The notes: generated from the letters alone by a model not told the origin. A stretch of 14,330 nt of DNA from Planctomycetaceae bacterium UBA2671 (GCA_002359185.1 DEML01000050.1:1-14330), one strand, 5' to 3'. Shown: positions 1 to 7,747, counted from the stretch's first letter. A program made the numbers and translations.

Positions 1-15
1 CAAAAAGTGCGAAAG

Positions 16-2295
16 TCAAACTTTGAGAGTGTCAAGAATTTCTTGCGGAGACGATGTCCCACTGGCAGCGAAGTAAAATCCGGTTGCCCCGCCGCCGTTG
101 ACGATTTTCAATAGCAGATCATTCGATCCCTTTGCCAACTGAATGATAACGGTCTCTTGACCAGCCGCTGCGACATTCCGGCCTACCTTCTTCGATAAAA
201 CTTCTCGACCGTTGACCCAGAGTTTAATGCCGTCATCGCTCCCCAAAGAAAGTGAAAGCACTTGCGGTGTGTCTGATTCAATTCTGCGATAAAGATAATT
301 CGCCGAGTTCACACCGGTAAGCTTGTCGTTGTGCGCGATGCCATCTTTCCAGTCGGGTTGCTCCGTCCACTTCAGTTTCTCTTCCTCGTAACTAGCCGAG
401 AGATCGATGCTAAGTTCGGGCGGGAATACGGTATTGAAAGCATTATCAAAATTTGCAGAGGAAAATGGACCGACATGTTGCCAGGATCCAAATCCAGTTA
501 ACTCAACCTGCTGTACGGGTGAGGCTGAAAAGTAAAACCCGGAAGGACCTGCATTGTTGACGATTTTCATTAACAATTCGTTGCGACCTTTGCGGACAGG
601 AACCTGAATCAATTCCTGTCCGGCAGCTGCGCCTCGCCCGATTAACTTTGAGAGAACTTCTTCGCCATTGACCCAGACTATAATCGCATCATCACTTCCC
701 AGAGAAAGTGCGACTGCCTGATCGACATCGGATTCAATTACGCGATAAATGTAGTTAGCCGCGTTGTTTCCGCTGAAAGTATTGTTTACAGTCCCGTCCA
801 GCCAAGTCGGTTGTTCTGTCCAACCGAGATTGGACTCAGCATACTTTGCTGTTAAATCAACGCCTTTTTCCGGGGCGAATGTCTGCTCGAAAGCGTTCTC
901 GAAATTCTCTCCCACAAAAGGTCCGACATGTTGCCAGTTGCCAAGCGTCAGTGAGCCACTGGGAGTGAGAAGCGTCTCGGCCTGACTGGTTTCCCATTCG
1001 CTCAAACGCTTTGGAAGCTGTTCCTGTTCGAAGGCTGTTCGAGCCGCAATAAGTGGCGTGTGTGCTGCATCATAAGCAGCTTTTTGCTCGCGAAACTTCT
1101 CTGGTTCCATGTTGACTCCGGTATCAGAAAATCCGACATCGGCGAAACAGGCTGCCAGGTTGTAATAGTCGAATTGTGGCAAGGGATCGAATTTATGATC
1201 ATGACAACGGCTGCAACCAACCGTTAATCCCAGCAACGATGTACCCAGTGTATTGACGATATCATCGAGTTGCTCGTATCGACTCCGCTCACGCTCCTTC
1301 TGTGTTTGCTGTGTCGTGTACGGTCCGGCCACTAGAAATCCTGTGGCTGCCAGCGTATTTACGGCTTTGAGGGCAGCATCGCTCGTTGGAGCGTTGACGT
1401 CTGTCAGAAGATCCCCAGCGATTTGCAGTTTGACGAATTCATTGTAAGGCATGTCGGAATTCAATGCACGGATCACAAAATCACGATAGTGCCAGGCATT
1501 GGGGCGATCACCATCGAACGCATATCCATTACTCTCTGCAAACCGGGCAACATCCAGCCAATGTCGTCCCCAACGCTCTCCATAATGTTCGCTCGCCAGG
1601 AGTTCACCAACCAGCGCACGATATCCATTTTCAGGATCTTCTGCGAAGCTCTTCATATGTCGATCCAGCTCTTCAGGAGTTGGCGGAAGACCGATGAGAT
1701 CGAAATAGGCTCGGCGCATGAGAGTGTGTGGAGCCGCTGTTTTATTGGGCACAATTTCCGCCATTTCCTGTCGCTGACGGATGAATTGATCGATTGGGGT
1801 GCGTCCCCAGCTCTTATCTTCAACATCAGGTGGCGAGACGGACTGCAAGGGTTGGAATGCCCAATGGTCGCGACCGGCTTCGATGTCGATCCCTTTCGAA
1901 GTTACAACCTCACCACCTTCACGCGGGTCGGGAGCACCCATCTCGACCCACTTCACAAAGTGAGTAATAATTTCATCGGGCAGCTTCCCTTTGGGGGGCA
2001 TCTCAAAGTCAACATGTTGAAGTGCACTGATCAGCAGACTTTCATCCGGCTTGCCGGGAACGACGGCTGGTCCGCTTTCTCCTCCATGTTGACTCGCCTC
2101 GCGCGAGTCGAGCAGCAATCCTCCCTTCAGCTTGTTTTTCGCAACGGCTTCCGCAGAATGACACTCGTAACAATGAGTGACCAGCATCGGGCGAATTTTG
2201 GCCTCAAAAAAGTCAATCCCCTGACGGTTCGGCTCGGCAGCCTGAACTCCATCAGCGCAAGAAATAGCGAGCATCGTTATGAAAAGTATTCGCAT
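16..2295 (-). CDS. PSCyt1 / DUF1549 (PSCyt2) planctomycete cytochrome, apparently lacking DUF1553
   Basis: Predicted exported protein of 759 residues that probably carries covalent c-type heme. Residues 1-20 form a signal peptide ending near AQAA-like VQAA. A PSCyt1 domain follows, with a heme motif C42-Y-E-C45-H46, then a DUF1549 domain at roughly residues 165-395 that ends with a second CxxCH, C361-S-R-C364-H365. After a short coiled segment come two tandem copies of a beta-sandwich-like domain, starting near W454 and W605; both carry WQHVGPF, an SLGSDD stretch, WVNG and LLxKIVN. Relatives usually run on into DUF1553 (PSD1), but here a TGA follows the LKV residues directly after the second repeat, so the protein is either a short form or frameshifted at the window edge. 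It is the last gene of a likely operon after the HEAT-repeat gene (68 bp gap). The start has only a weak purine-rich RBS (GAGAG). The biochemical role of this family is not established. Confidence 0.88.
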   Translation of the reverse strand: MRILFITMLAISCADGVQAAEPNRQGIDFFEAKIRPMLVTHCYECHSAEAVAKNKLKGGLLLDSREASQHGGESGPAVVPGKPDESLLISALQHVDFEMPPKGKLPDEIITHFVKWVEMGAPDPREGGEVVTSKGIDIEAGRDHWAFQPLQSVSPPDVEDKSWGRTPIDQFIRQRQEMAEIVPNKTAAPHTLMRRAYFDLIGLPPTPEELDRHMKSFAEDPENGYRALVGELLASEHYGERWGRHWLDVARFAESNGYAFDGDRPNAWHYRDFVIRALNSDMPYNEFVKLQIAGDLLTDVNAPTSDAALKAVNTLAATGFLVAGPYTTQQTQKERERSRYEQLDDIVNTLGTSLLGLTVGCSRCHDHKFDPLPQFDYYNLAACFADVGFSDTGVNMEPEKFREQKAAYDAAHTPLIAARTAFEQEQLPKRLSEWETSQAETLLTPSGSLTLGNWQHVGPFVGENFENAFEQTFAPEKGVDLTAKYAESNLGWTEQPTWLDGTVNNTFSGNNAANYIYRVIESDVDQAVALSLGSDDAIIVWVNGEEVLSKLIGRGAAAGQELIQVPVRKGRNELLMKIVNNAGPSGFYFSASPVQQVELTGFGSWQHVGPFSSANFDNAFNTVFPPELSIDLSASYEEEKLKWTEQPDWKDGIAHNDKLTGVNSANYLYRRIESDTPQVLSLSLGSDDGIKLWVNGREVLSKKVGRNVAAAGQETVIIQLAKGSNDLLLKIVNGGGATGFYFAASGTSSPQEILDTLKV

Positions 2296-2363
2296 GGTTT
2301 CTCTCGGAAAGGGATCTGTTCTACCTGAGTTGACTGAGGTCGATACGGGTTGGCTTTGCGGGC

Positions 2364-4508
2364 TTACTTAGGAAGCGGAAGAAGAATCAAGGCATTTTCT
2401 GCGAAGGTGGCTTCGCTGGCTTTGTCGTTGATGCGGTATTGGATTTTGAGTTGTTTGACGACACCGGGAGCTGGGTCGCCGCCGAAGCTGGCGTTGTAAC
2501 CTGAAGCCGCAAGTGGGATTAGGGGTGAGTCGCTTGCCTGTTTTCGCAGGATGTCGGTGACATCTTTCTGTTGAGATCCCGCACCATACTCTGCCTTCAC
2601 GATTTCCAGCTTCACCTTTTCAAAACCGGCGCTGGACATGAGTTTGTTGACATCGATTCCCTTTTTCCCAAGCTTTTGGGCGATCACCATCGCTGTTGCG
2701 GTGGCCTCGGTATTCAGATTGGGCATTTCCATTGCATCAATCGCCAGTTTCAATCCCGATGGACTGGGGTGCAGTTGAAGGACATCAAGTGCCAACTGGT
2801 GTTCAGAAATACGATTTGTTGCAATGAAAGCATTATGACACATTTCGGTTCGCTGATCATCGGGCATGGAAAATTTCCGGGCCAGTCCAAGGTAGCCGCG
2901 CAGTGCTCGTACTCGGTACTTTTCCGCCGGCGCTGTCTTTGCCAGATCCAACAACACAGGAGCCGCTGCGACTGAGTTCCATGTGCCGAGTAAACGGCTC
3001 GCAGTATCCTGAAGTTCCGGCTCATCAGTTTTGGCAGCCGAGGCAAGCGTTTGGAGTGCATTGCTGCCACCGACATCAGTTAGAATTTCCAGCAAGGTCG
3101 TTTGGGCAGAGACAGGTGCATCTTTCATAGCTGCTGCTAATTCTGCAGCACAGGCTTCACGATCGGGCATGCGAACACTGGCGGTTTTCAATGCCAGTTT
3201 CGCGACTGGCAAATCTTCTGCGTGGCCAGGTTGAACAACTTGTGACAAAAGTACAGAGAGTTTTTTCAGGGAAACGATTTCACCTAAAGCAATGAATGCA
3301 GCGCTGCGAACATTCGCGTTGGGATTGTTCAGGGCCTGTTCGACATCTTCGACATTGCTGTCGATACGTCGTTGGCCGATCAACTGAAGTAAAATCAGAT
3401 ACTGTTTGCCCGTGGCTTGCGGCAATTGCTCAGCAATTCTCTGGTTGACATTTTGTCCCGGCAAAGCAGCGAGAGTGGTTTGCGCAGCTGCGGCAAGTTC
3501 CTCATCGGAATCGGTCGCAATGGCCAGTAATGCTGAAAGACAGGTATCATCTCCAACTCGTTGCAGGGCATGAAGAGCAGACAGGCGAACCTGTTTGTCA
3601 CCTTGTTTCGCAGAGTCCAGAACGACAGGTAAAGAAACAGTTGTGGGGCGGTCTGCCATGGCTTGAATCAGTAACGCAGCCCGTTCAGGAGAAGTTTTCG
3701 ACAATTCTTCAGCTAAGGCCTGATCGACTTCGCCACCTGGAAACTCACGAGCGGTTCCCAATGCCAGTTGAAACATCTTCTTGTCCTGCGAACGGAAGGT
3801 TTCGATTAACAATGGGATGCCTTCCTGTTTCCGGGTCAGGATCGCTCCGCGAGTCGCTTCAATGATGCGTTGCAGGGGGACATCTGCATGACGGACTTCA
3901 TCATAGATTTCCATGGCCTCTACAGAATTGCCCTCGTTATGTAATCGCTCTGCACTCAACACACAGCCTTCAGCAATCGCCGATCGCTGTTCAACGGGTG
4001 CCGAGGCTAAGGCCTCTCGAAGTGCCTGGGTTGCGTCTGTATTGCCGATATGTCCAAGTGCAACAGCGGCAGCAGCTGCGACTTCGTTGTCGGAGTCGTT
4101 GAGTTTCGCGATCAGTAACTCAACGGCTTTTTCATCTTGCCGGAAACTAATTGAGTTGATGACACCAACGAGCAGTCGACCTTTCAATGAATCAGCTGCG
4201 TTCCTGAGAGCTTCGTTTGAGGCTTCGCCGGGGATAGCTTCCAGGGCAATTCTCGACCAGGAGGAGAGCTGAGGGTTCGGAAGGAGTTTGGCCAGTTCGG
4301 GAACAGCCGCGTCTGATCCATAGATCGCCAGGCTCTTGCACACGAGAGCCTTTTCCGCAGCTGGTGCATCGGATTGAAGCACAGCAAGCAGCTGTTGTTC
4401 TTGTCCCGACGATGAACCTGGAGTTTGAAATGCCCATAACGAATTCGCACAAAGTGCTACGAACAGGGCAGTGAAATAAATGACATTGCGCTGGAGAGAT
4501 TTCAGCAT
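2364..4508 (-). CDS. Exported HEAT-repeat protein with DUF3395-like C-terminal domain
   Basis: This 714-residue protein begins with a signal peptide (about residues 1-27; hydrophobic core YFTALFVALCANSLWA). Most of the chain is alpha-helical HEAT / PBS-lyase-like repeats: units such as DSDNEVAAAAAVALGHIG, GDKQVRLSALHALQRVGDD and NPNANVRSAAFIALGEI recur through to about residue 560. Such repeats make superhelical protein-binding scaffolds. The last 85 or so residues look different: an AEYGA..DVT..L start, a GGDPAPGVVKQLKIQYR stretch and a final ILLPLPK. That layout resembles the DUF3395 domain known from the C terminus of DnaJC11-type proteins (resemblance judged by eye). It sits between the oxidoreductase (62 bp upstream) and the cytochrome gene (68 bp downstream), on the same strand, so a shared periplasmic complex or pathway is plausible. 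AGGA lies 8 nt before the ATG. No enzymatic motif was seen. Confidence 0.85.
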   Translation of the reverse strand: MLKSLQRNVIYFTALFVALCANSLWAFQTPGSSSGQEQQLLAVLQSDAPAAEKALVCKSLAIYGSDAAVPELAKLLPNPQLSSWSRIALEAIPGEASNEALRNAADSLKGRLLVGVINSISFRQDEKAVELLIAKLNDSDNEVAAAAAVALGHIGNTDATQALREALASAPVEQRSAIAEGCVLSAERLHNEGNSVEAMEIYDEVRHADVPLQRIIEATRGAILTRKQEGIPLLIETFRSQDKKMFQLALGTAREFPGGEVDQALAEELSKTSPERAALLIQAMADRPTTVSLPVVLDSAKQGDKQVRLSALHALQRVGDDTCLSALLAIATDSDEELAAAAQTTLAALPGQNVNQRIAEQLPQATGKQYLILLQLIGQRRIDSNVEDVEQALNNPNANVRSAAFIALGEIVSLKKLSVLLSQVVQPGHAEDLPVAKLALKTASVRMPDREACAAELAAAMKDAPVSAQTTLLEILTDVGGSNALQTLASAAKTDEPELQDTASRLLGTWNSVAAAPVLLDLAKTAPAEKYRVRALRGYLGLARKFSMPDDQRTEMCHNAFIATNRISEHQLALDVLQLHPSPSGLKLAIDAMEMPNLNTEATATAMVIAQKLGKKGIDVNKLMSSAGFEKVKLEIVKAEYGAGSQQKDVTDILRKQASDSPLIPLAASGYNASFGGDPAPGVVKQLKIQYRINDKASEATFAENALILLPLPK

Positions 4509-4570
4509 GATGATGGTCCTGGAATGAGAGAATTGTTAACTGGTCAACTGTCAGAAAAAAAGCAACAGAG

Positions 4571-5866
4571 TTACAGCCTCCACGGTTCTCTAAGTGCTTC
4601 GGATCTCAATCGATTCGCTTCGACGTCGTCGATAAAAGTATTGGTTGCGTTATCGAACTTCACCTGACGATTCAATAACAAGGCGATGTTTGCCGCATGG
4701 CAGGCGATATGAGCGTTGCACGCCGCCTGAGCATTCCCTTTCGGTTGGCTGCGAGTTTTCACACAGTCCAGGAAGTCGCGCACGTGGAACGTCGCCGGGT
4801 AGCCACCGATCTCTTCTACGGATCTGCCTGCGAGTAGTTCTGGCGAACTCAAAACCAGTTTGCCACTATCACCCGCTTCCACCCAACCAGTTTCGCCTTC
4901 AAATCGAACCGGACAGGATCCCAACGGAATCCAGCCTTTCTCCCGAAAGATTAATTGTGTGCCGTTTTCGTAACGAGCCATCAGCTCGCCATCTTTTGGA
5001 GCATTGTATTCCACCGGTGGCAAACTGTCGTCGACGGCCCATTGACACAGGTCGACGCAGTGCGATCCCCATTCCAACACGCCGCCACCATTGAAGGCTC
5101 CGACGAATCCTCCCCCTTTTTCAAAGTTGAATCCATCCAGCAACTTCTTGTTATAAGGACGCCAGGCCGCTGGCCCAAGATACATATCCCAGTCGACCAC
5201 ATCCTGATCAGGAACTTCCTCAGGAACGAGCCAGCCACTCATCATTGCCTGCATGCCAGCTGGATGCGCGTAAACTTTCTGGAGCTTGCCAAGCTTTCCG
5301 GTGCGAGCCAACTCGCAGGCAAATGAAAAGTGAGGCAGATTGCGACGCTGCGTTCCTGCCTGAAAGACTCGTCCGGTTCTGCGCATTGTGTCTGCCAGAA
5401 TCAGACTTTGTATAATGTTCTTCGTGACTGGCTTTTCGCAGTACATGTCCTTGCCAGCTTTGGCTGCTGTCATCGCTGCCGTGGCGTGCCAGTTCGGCCC
5501 GGTTGCGATCAGTACGGCATCGATATCATCCCGGTCGAGGACATCGCGAAAGTCCCGATAAGTTTTACAGTTTTCGTTACCATGATGGGTGTCAACTATC
5601 TTTTTCACTTCACCCTGACGTTGTGCTTTGATATCAGCCACGGCTACAAACTGCACATCTTTCTGTTGAAGAAAGCAGCCAAGATCGTATCCACCCCGGC
5701 GTCCAATACCGATGCCTCCTACGACAATCCGTTCGCTGGGAGCAACAGCTCCGTCTCGCCCAAGTGCAGAAGAGGGAATAATCATCGGAGCCAGCAGCGC
5801 GGCACTACCCGCGGTAACTGTTCCCAGAAACTGACGTCGAGAATGTGAAATTCTGTTCTTTTCCAT
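4571..5866 (-). CDS. Tat-exported Gfo/Idh/MocA family NAD(P)-dependent oxidoreductase
   Basis: The family uses a tightly bound NAD(P) to oxidise or epimerise sugars, inositols and related compounds; the substrate here is unknown. Residues 9-36 form a twin-arginine signal (S-R10-R11-Q-F-L-G, then a hydrophobic run ending near SSALG), implying export of the folded, cofactor-loaded enzyme. The Rossmann motif G-G-I-G-I-G-R-R-G spans about residues 50-58, VAVADIK ends the second beta strand, and the family signature E-K-P is at 144-146 (YCEKPVTKN). The C-terminal half has the Gfo/Idh/MocA alpha/beta substrate domain and ends HAANIALLLN...EPWRL. An upstream ATG at 5878 would add four residues, but the only good Shine-Dalgarno (GGAG) lies 6 nt before the ATG at 5866 and overlaps the upstream ATG, so 5866 is preferred (431 residues). 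It is probably first in the operon with the HEAT-repeat and cytochrome genes. Confidence 0.92.
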   Translation of the reverse strand: MEKNRISHSRRQFLGTVTAGSAALLAPMIIPSSALGRDGAVAPSERIVVGGIGIGRRGGYDLGCFLQQKDVQFVAVADIKAQRQGEVKKIVDTHHGNENCKTYRDFRDVLDRDDIDAVLIATGPNWHATAAMTAAKAGKDMYCEKPVTKNIIQSLILADTMRRTGRVFQAGTQRRNLPHFSFACELARTGKLGKLQKVYAHPAGMQAMMSGWLVPEEVPDQDVVDWDMYLGPAAWRPYNKKLLDGFNFEKGGGFVGAFNGGGVLEWGSHCVDLCQWAVDDSLPPVEYNAPKDGELMARYENGTQLIFREKGWIPLGSCPVRFEGETGWVEAGDSGKLVLSSPELLAGRSVEEIGGYPATFHVRDFLDCVKTRSQPKGNAQAACNAHIACHAANIALLLNRQVKFDNATNTFIDDVEANRLRSEALREPWRL

Positions 5867-5920
5867 AATCCGCTCCATTTATTGTGTTCCGTGGCCATCA
5901 ATATAAGCATTGACTGATGC

Positions 5921-5950
5921 ATTTTAGCATAACATTTAATGTGGAGTTAA
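5921..5950 (-). promoter_or_regulatory. Candidate sigma70 promoter of the oxidoreductase operon
   Basis: On the minus strand TTAACT (complement of 5945-5950; 4/6 to TTGACA) and TAAAAT (complement of 5921-5926; 5/6 to TATAAT) are 18 bp apart in an AT-rich stretch. Transcription would start near 5914, leaving a leader of about 48 nt before the ATG at 5866. This is consensus matching only. Confidence 0.4.
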
Positions 5951-6050
5951 CATAGCTTGTATGACTATTGGAGATGCATTTTCCGACCAGAGAAGCTGCG
6001 ACTATACTGAGCTTGGACCTCCCCGTTATGTCGCAAATTGCCTCGGCCGT

Positions 6051-6344
6051 AATTTACGCTATTTTCTTTCTATTGAATCATGGATCACAGATCGTATTCA
6101 TTGTGCCCCACGCGGAGTCCGCGATCTATATGTAATGGTGATTCTGAATCTGCAAACACATGAAGCGATCGTAACCGGATCGACCTACTGTCTGAATTCA
6201 GTCTGGGTATGCCGATAAACGAAGAAGTTTGCCGAAGAGACTAGTGATCGGGAATAGCGTCCCGCGATCATGATCCACGACCGAGACACGAAATATTCAA
6301 AGAAGTTTCGGAAAACAGTGGAAGCTACTACGATACAATTCTCG
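6051..6344 (+). pseudogene. Decayed rve-type integrase/transposase remnant
   Basis: Read in a single frame, this stretch resembles the catalytic core of DDE integrases with a 'DFFTVEVWT..RGLV.YYVLFVIHL.TR.V.IAG.T..P..AWM' layout. Here one reads YFLSIESW, then RGVRDLYVMVILNLQTHEA, IVTGST and NSVWV, and about 27 codons further on IHDRDTKYSKKFRKTVEA, matching the family's (L/I)HDRDTKF stretch. The frame is interrupted by TAA at 6216-6218 and TAG at 6255-6257 and ends at TGA 6345-6347. The first catalytic Asp is replaced by Tyr (codon 6060-6062), and the region carrying the third acidic residue is not recognisable. It is therefore an inactive relic, with no terminal inverted repeats identified. 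The frame is open from 5940 (ATG at 5961), but the part before about 6051 shows no clear similarity. Assignment is by motif recognition, not a search. Confidence 0.6.
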
Positions 6345-6394
6345 TGAGAACGGATTTGGGCCTTGAATTAGACATTCAATGAAAACGAGAAAAT

Positions 6395-6445
6395 GTTTTC
6401 GGGTAGAATCTGTCACGAATCTTCCGGGATTATTCTAATGAAAAC
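6395..6445. repeat. Imperfect 12+12 inverted repeat with inner hairpin
   Basis: The left arm is GTTTTC-GGG-TAGAAT (6395-6409) and the right arm ATTCTA-AT-GAAAAC (6432-6445). The arms are perfectly complementary apart from a 3/2-nt internal loop. The 22-nt spacer contains a second small dyad (AATCT/GGATT with one G-T pair). It lies between the integrase relic and the sigma54 promoter candidate, so it could be a regulator site, a structured RNA or part of a mobile-element end. It has no U-tract expected of a terminator. Confidence 0.45.
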
Positions 6446-6530
6446 TGCAATCTGTCCAGATGGTGAATAAATTCTTTCCAGTACACGAATGACAGTAGAT
6501 AAATTCATCTTAAAATCAGTGGATTCTGAA

Positions 6531-6546
6531 TGGTACAGGGATTGCG
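6531..6546 (+). promoter_or_regulatory. Candidate sigma54 (-24/-12) promoter of the two-component operon
   Basis: TGGTACAGGGATTGCG matches the sigma54 consensus TGGCACG-N4-TTGCW at 10 of 13 defined positions. The GG (6532-6533) and GC (6544-6545) are exactly 10 nt apart. Transcription would start near 6557, with a leader of about 165-175 nt before the kinase gene. The downstream operon encodes an NtrC-type sigma54 activator, so autoregulation is plausible. Confidence 0.5.
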
Positions 6547-6721
6547 TCACAAAAAAAATCAGCGAGTGATTTCCAGGTGGAGTAGATTTCAGTTCAATTT
6601 ATCAATTCGCTCTTCCAATTTCAGTGATTGCCAGCAGGACTCTATTCCCTATGCTGGAAAAACTTTGAATCGAATACCTTGAAAGAATTTTGTAGTAATT
6701 CTCCTTTGAAGAAATAGGCAT

Positions 6722-7747
6722 TTGACTGAAATGTTGAATCGAGACTCCATTTTACCAAGTATTGTCCGTTCCCCATCGCGGATTCTTGGGATCATTCTCG
6801 CGCTTGTTTTTACGACTGAAGTCTTTGTCATGTTGGTCTTGCCTTTTATCTTGCCTGATCTACTCGGCAAAACCGGGGAAGCTTTTTTTGATGCCATCTT
6901 GCTGACTCTTGTCTGTGCCTTACCAGTCTGGTTTGTGATTCTGGCTGCCAAGCAGGCAGAGCAGGAACGTATAACGATGGCGCGAGAATCGGAAGCTTTG
7001 AAAGCTCAGCAAATGATGACACTCGCTCAACTGGCAACCGGAGTCGCTCATGAGATTCGTAACCCGCTCACATCAATTAAGATGCTTATTCAGGTCAACA
7101 AAGATAAATTTGCTGAAGAAGGCTTACCGACGGATGACCTGGAACTGGTTGTCCATGAGATTCGCCGCATGGAGCGCTCCGTGAACAGCCTGCTTGAATA
7201 TGCCCGTCCAGAACGGAGCGAGTTTGCGGAATGTAATCTTCAGAAAATTATTAGCAATACTGCTCAATTGATTGAGAATCGATGTGCCAGTCAAAATGTT
7301 GAACTGAATCTCAATCTTCTCCAATTTCCTGCTCTTGTTGAAGGTGACTCTGCTCAGATTCAACAATTGCTGCTTAATCTCGTATTGAATTCACTGGATG
7401 CCATGCCTGAAGGGGGAACGTTGACAGTGGAAGTTTCGCCATCTGAAGAGACTTATGAGATTATTGTCCGAGATACTGGAACTGGCATCGCTCCCGCTGT
7501 CGAGAGTCGATTGTTTACTCCGTTCGTTACCACAAAAGATAATGGGGTCGGACTCGGACTCGGCATCTGTAAACGAATTGCAGAAATGCACAATGGCACT
7601 TTGACAGGTGTCAATCGTCCGATTCGGGGAGCAGAATTTTGTTTGACGCTCCCGCTCACTCATGTCAATTCCCAAGCGAATATGGAATCAGAACTGGATT
7701 CTGTAAATTCTCAACCTGAAACCGAGGCAGCATGCAAAGTCTATTAG
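6722..7747 (+). CDS. Membrane sensor histidine kinase, NtrB/ZraS-like
   Basis: This protein (341 residues from TTG 6722, 338 from ATG 6731) autophosphorylates on histidine and passes phosphate to the adjacent NtrC-type regulator. Two membrane helices lie at about residues 20-45 and 58-78, separated by a loop of only about 12 residues, so there is no periplasmic sensor domain. A short signalling helix (KQAEQERITMARESEALKAQ) leads into HisKA with the H-box VAHEIRNP (His at codon 7049-7051, residue 110 counting from TTG). HATPase_c follows: N-box LLNLVLNSLDAMPEGG, G1 box VRDTGTGIAP, F-box LFTPFVTTK and G2 box GVGLGLGICKRIAEMHNG. An in-frame TGA at 6707-6709 limits the start to TTG 6722 or ATG 6731. 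AGG at 6716-6718 is 3 nt before the TTG and 12 nt before the ATG, so neither start is decisive. The 3' end overlaps the regulator gene by 16 bp, indicating translational coupling. Confidence 0.93.
   Translation: MTEMLNRDSILPSIVRSPSRILGIILALVFTTEVFVMLVLPFILPDLLGKTGEAFFDAILLTLVCALPVWFVILAAKQAEQERITMARESEALKAQQMMTLAQLATGVAHEIRNPLTSIKMLIQVNKDKFAEEGLPTDDLELVVHEIRRMERSVNSLLEYARPERSEFAECNLQKIISNTAQLIENRCASQNVELNLNLLQFPALVEGDSAQIQQLLLNLVLNSLDAMPEGGTLTVEVSPSEETYEIIVRDTGTGIAPAVESRLFTPFVTTKDNGVGLGLGICKRIAEMHNGTLTGVNRPIRGAEFCLTLPLTHVNSQANMESELDSVNSQPETEAACKVY

Larger units (their letters stand above)
5879..6721. other. 843-bp gene-poor region between divergent transcription units
   Basis: No intact gene is supported here. 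From left to right the region holds the candidate promoter of the minus-strand operon (5921-5950), a decayed integrase-like reading frame on the plus strand (about 6051-6344), an imperfect 51-nt dyad (6395-6445), scattered CTGTCC/GACAG half-sites (6410-6417, 6452-6458, 6491-6495) and a sigma54 promoter candidate (6531-6546). About 175 nt of AT-rich sequence then leads to the kinase start. No tRNA-like or CRISPR-like structure was seen. Confidence 0.7.

Noticed and set aside
1423..2328. A 301-codon open frame on the plus strand opposite the cytochrome gene.
   Set aside because: It lies antisense to a gene with clear domain motifs and shows no recognisable domain of its own; it is a shadow frame.
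5961..6218. An 85-codon plus-strand frame as an intact small gene.
   Set aside because: Its similarity to integrases continues past its stop codon in the same frame, so it is part of a pseudogene.
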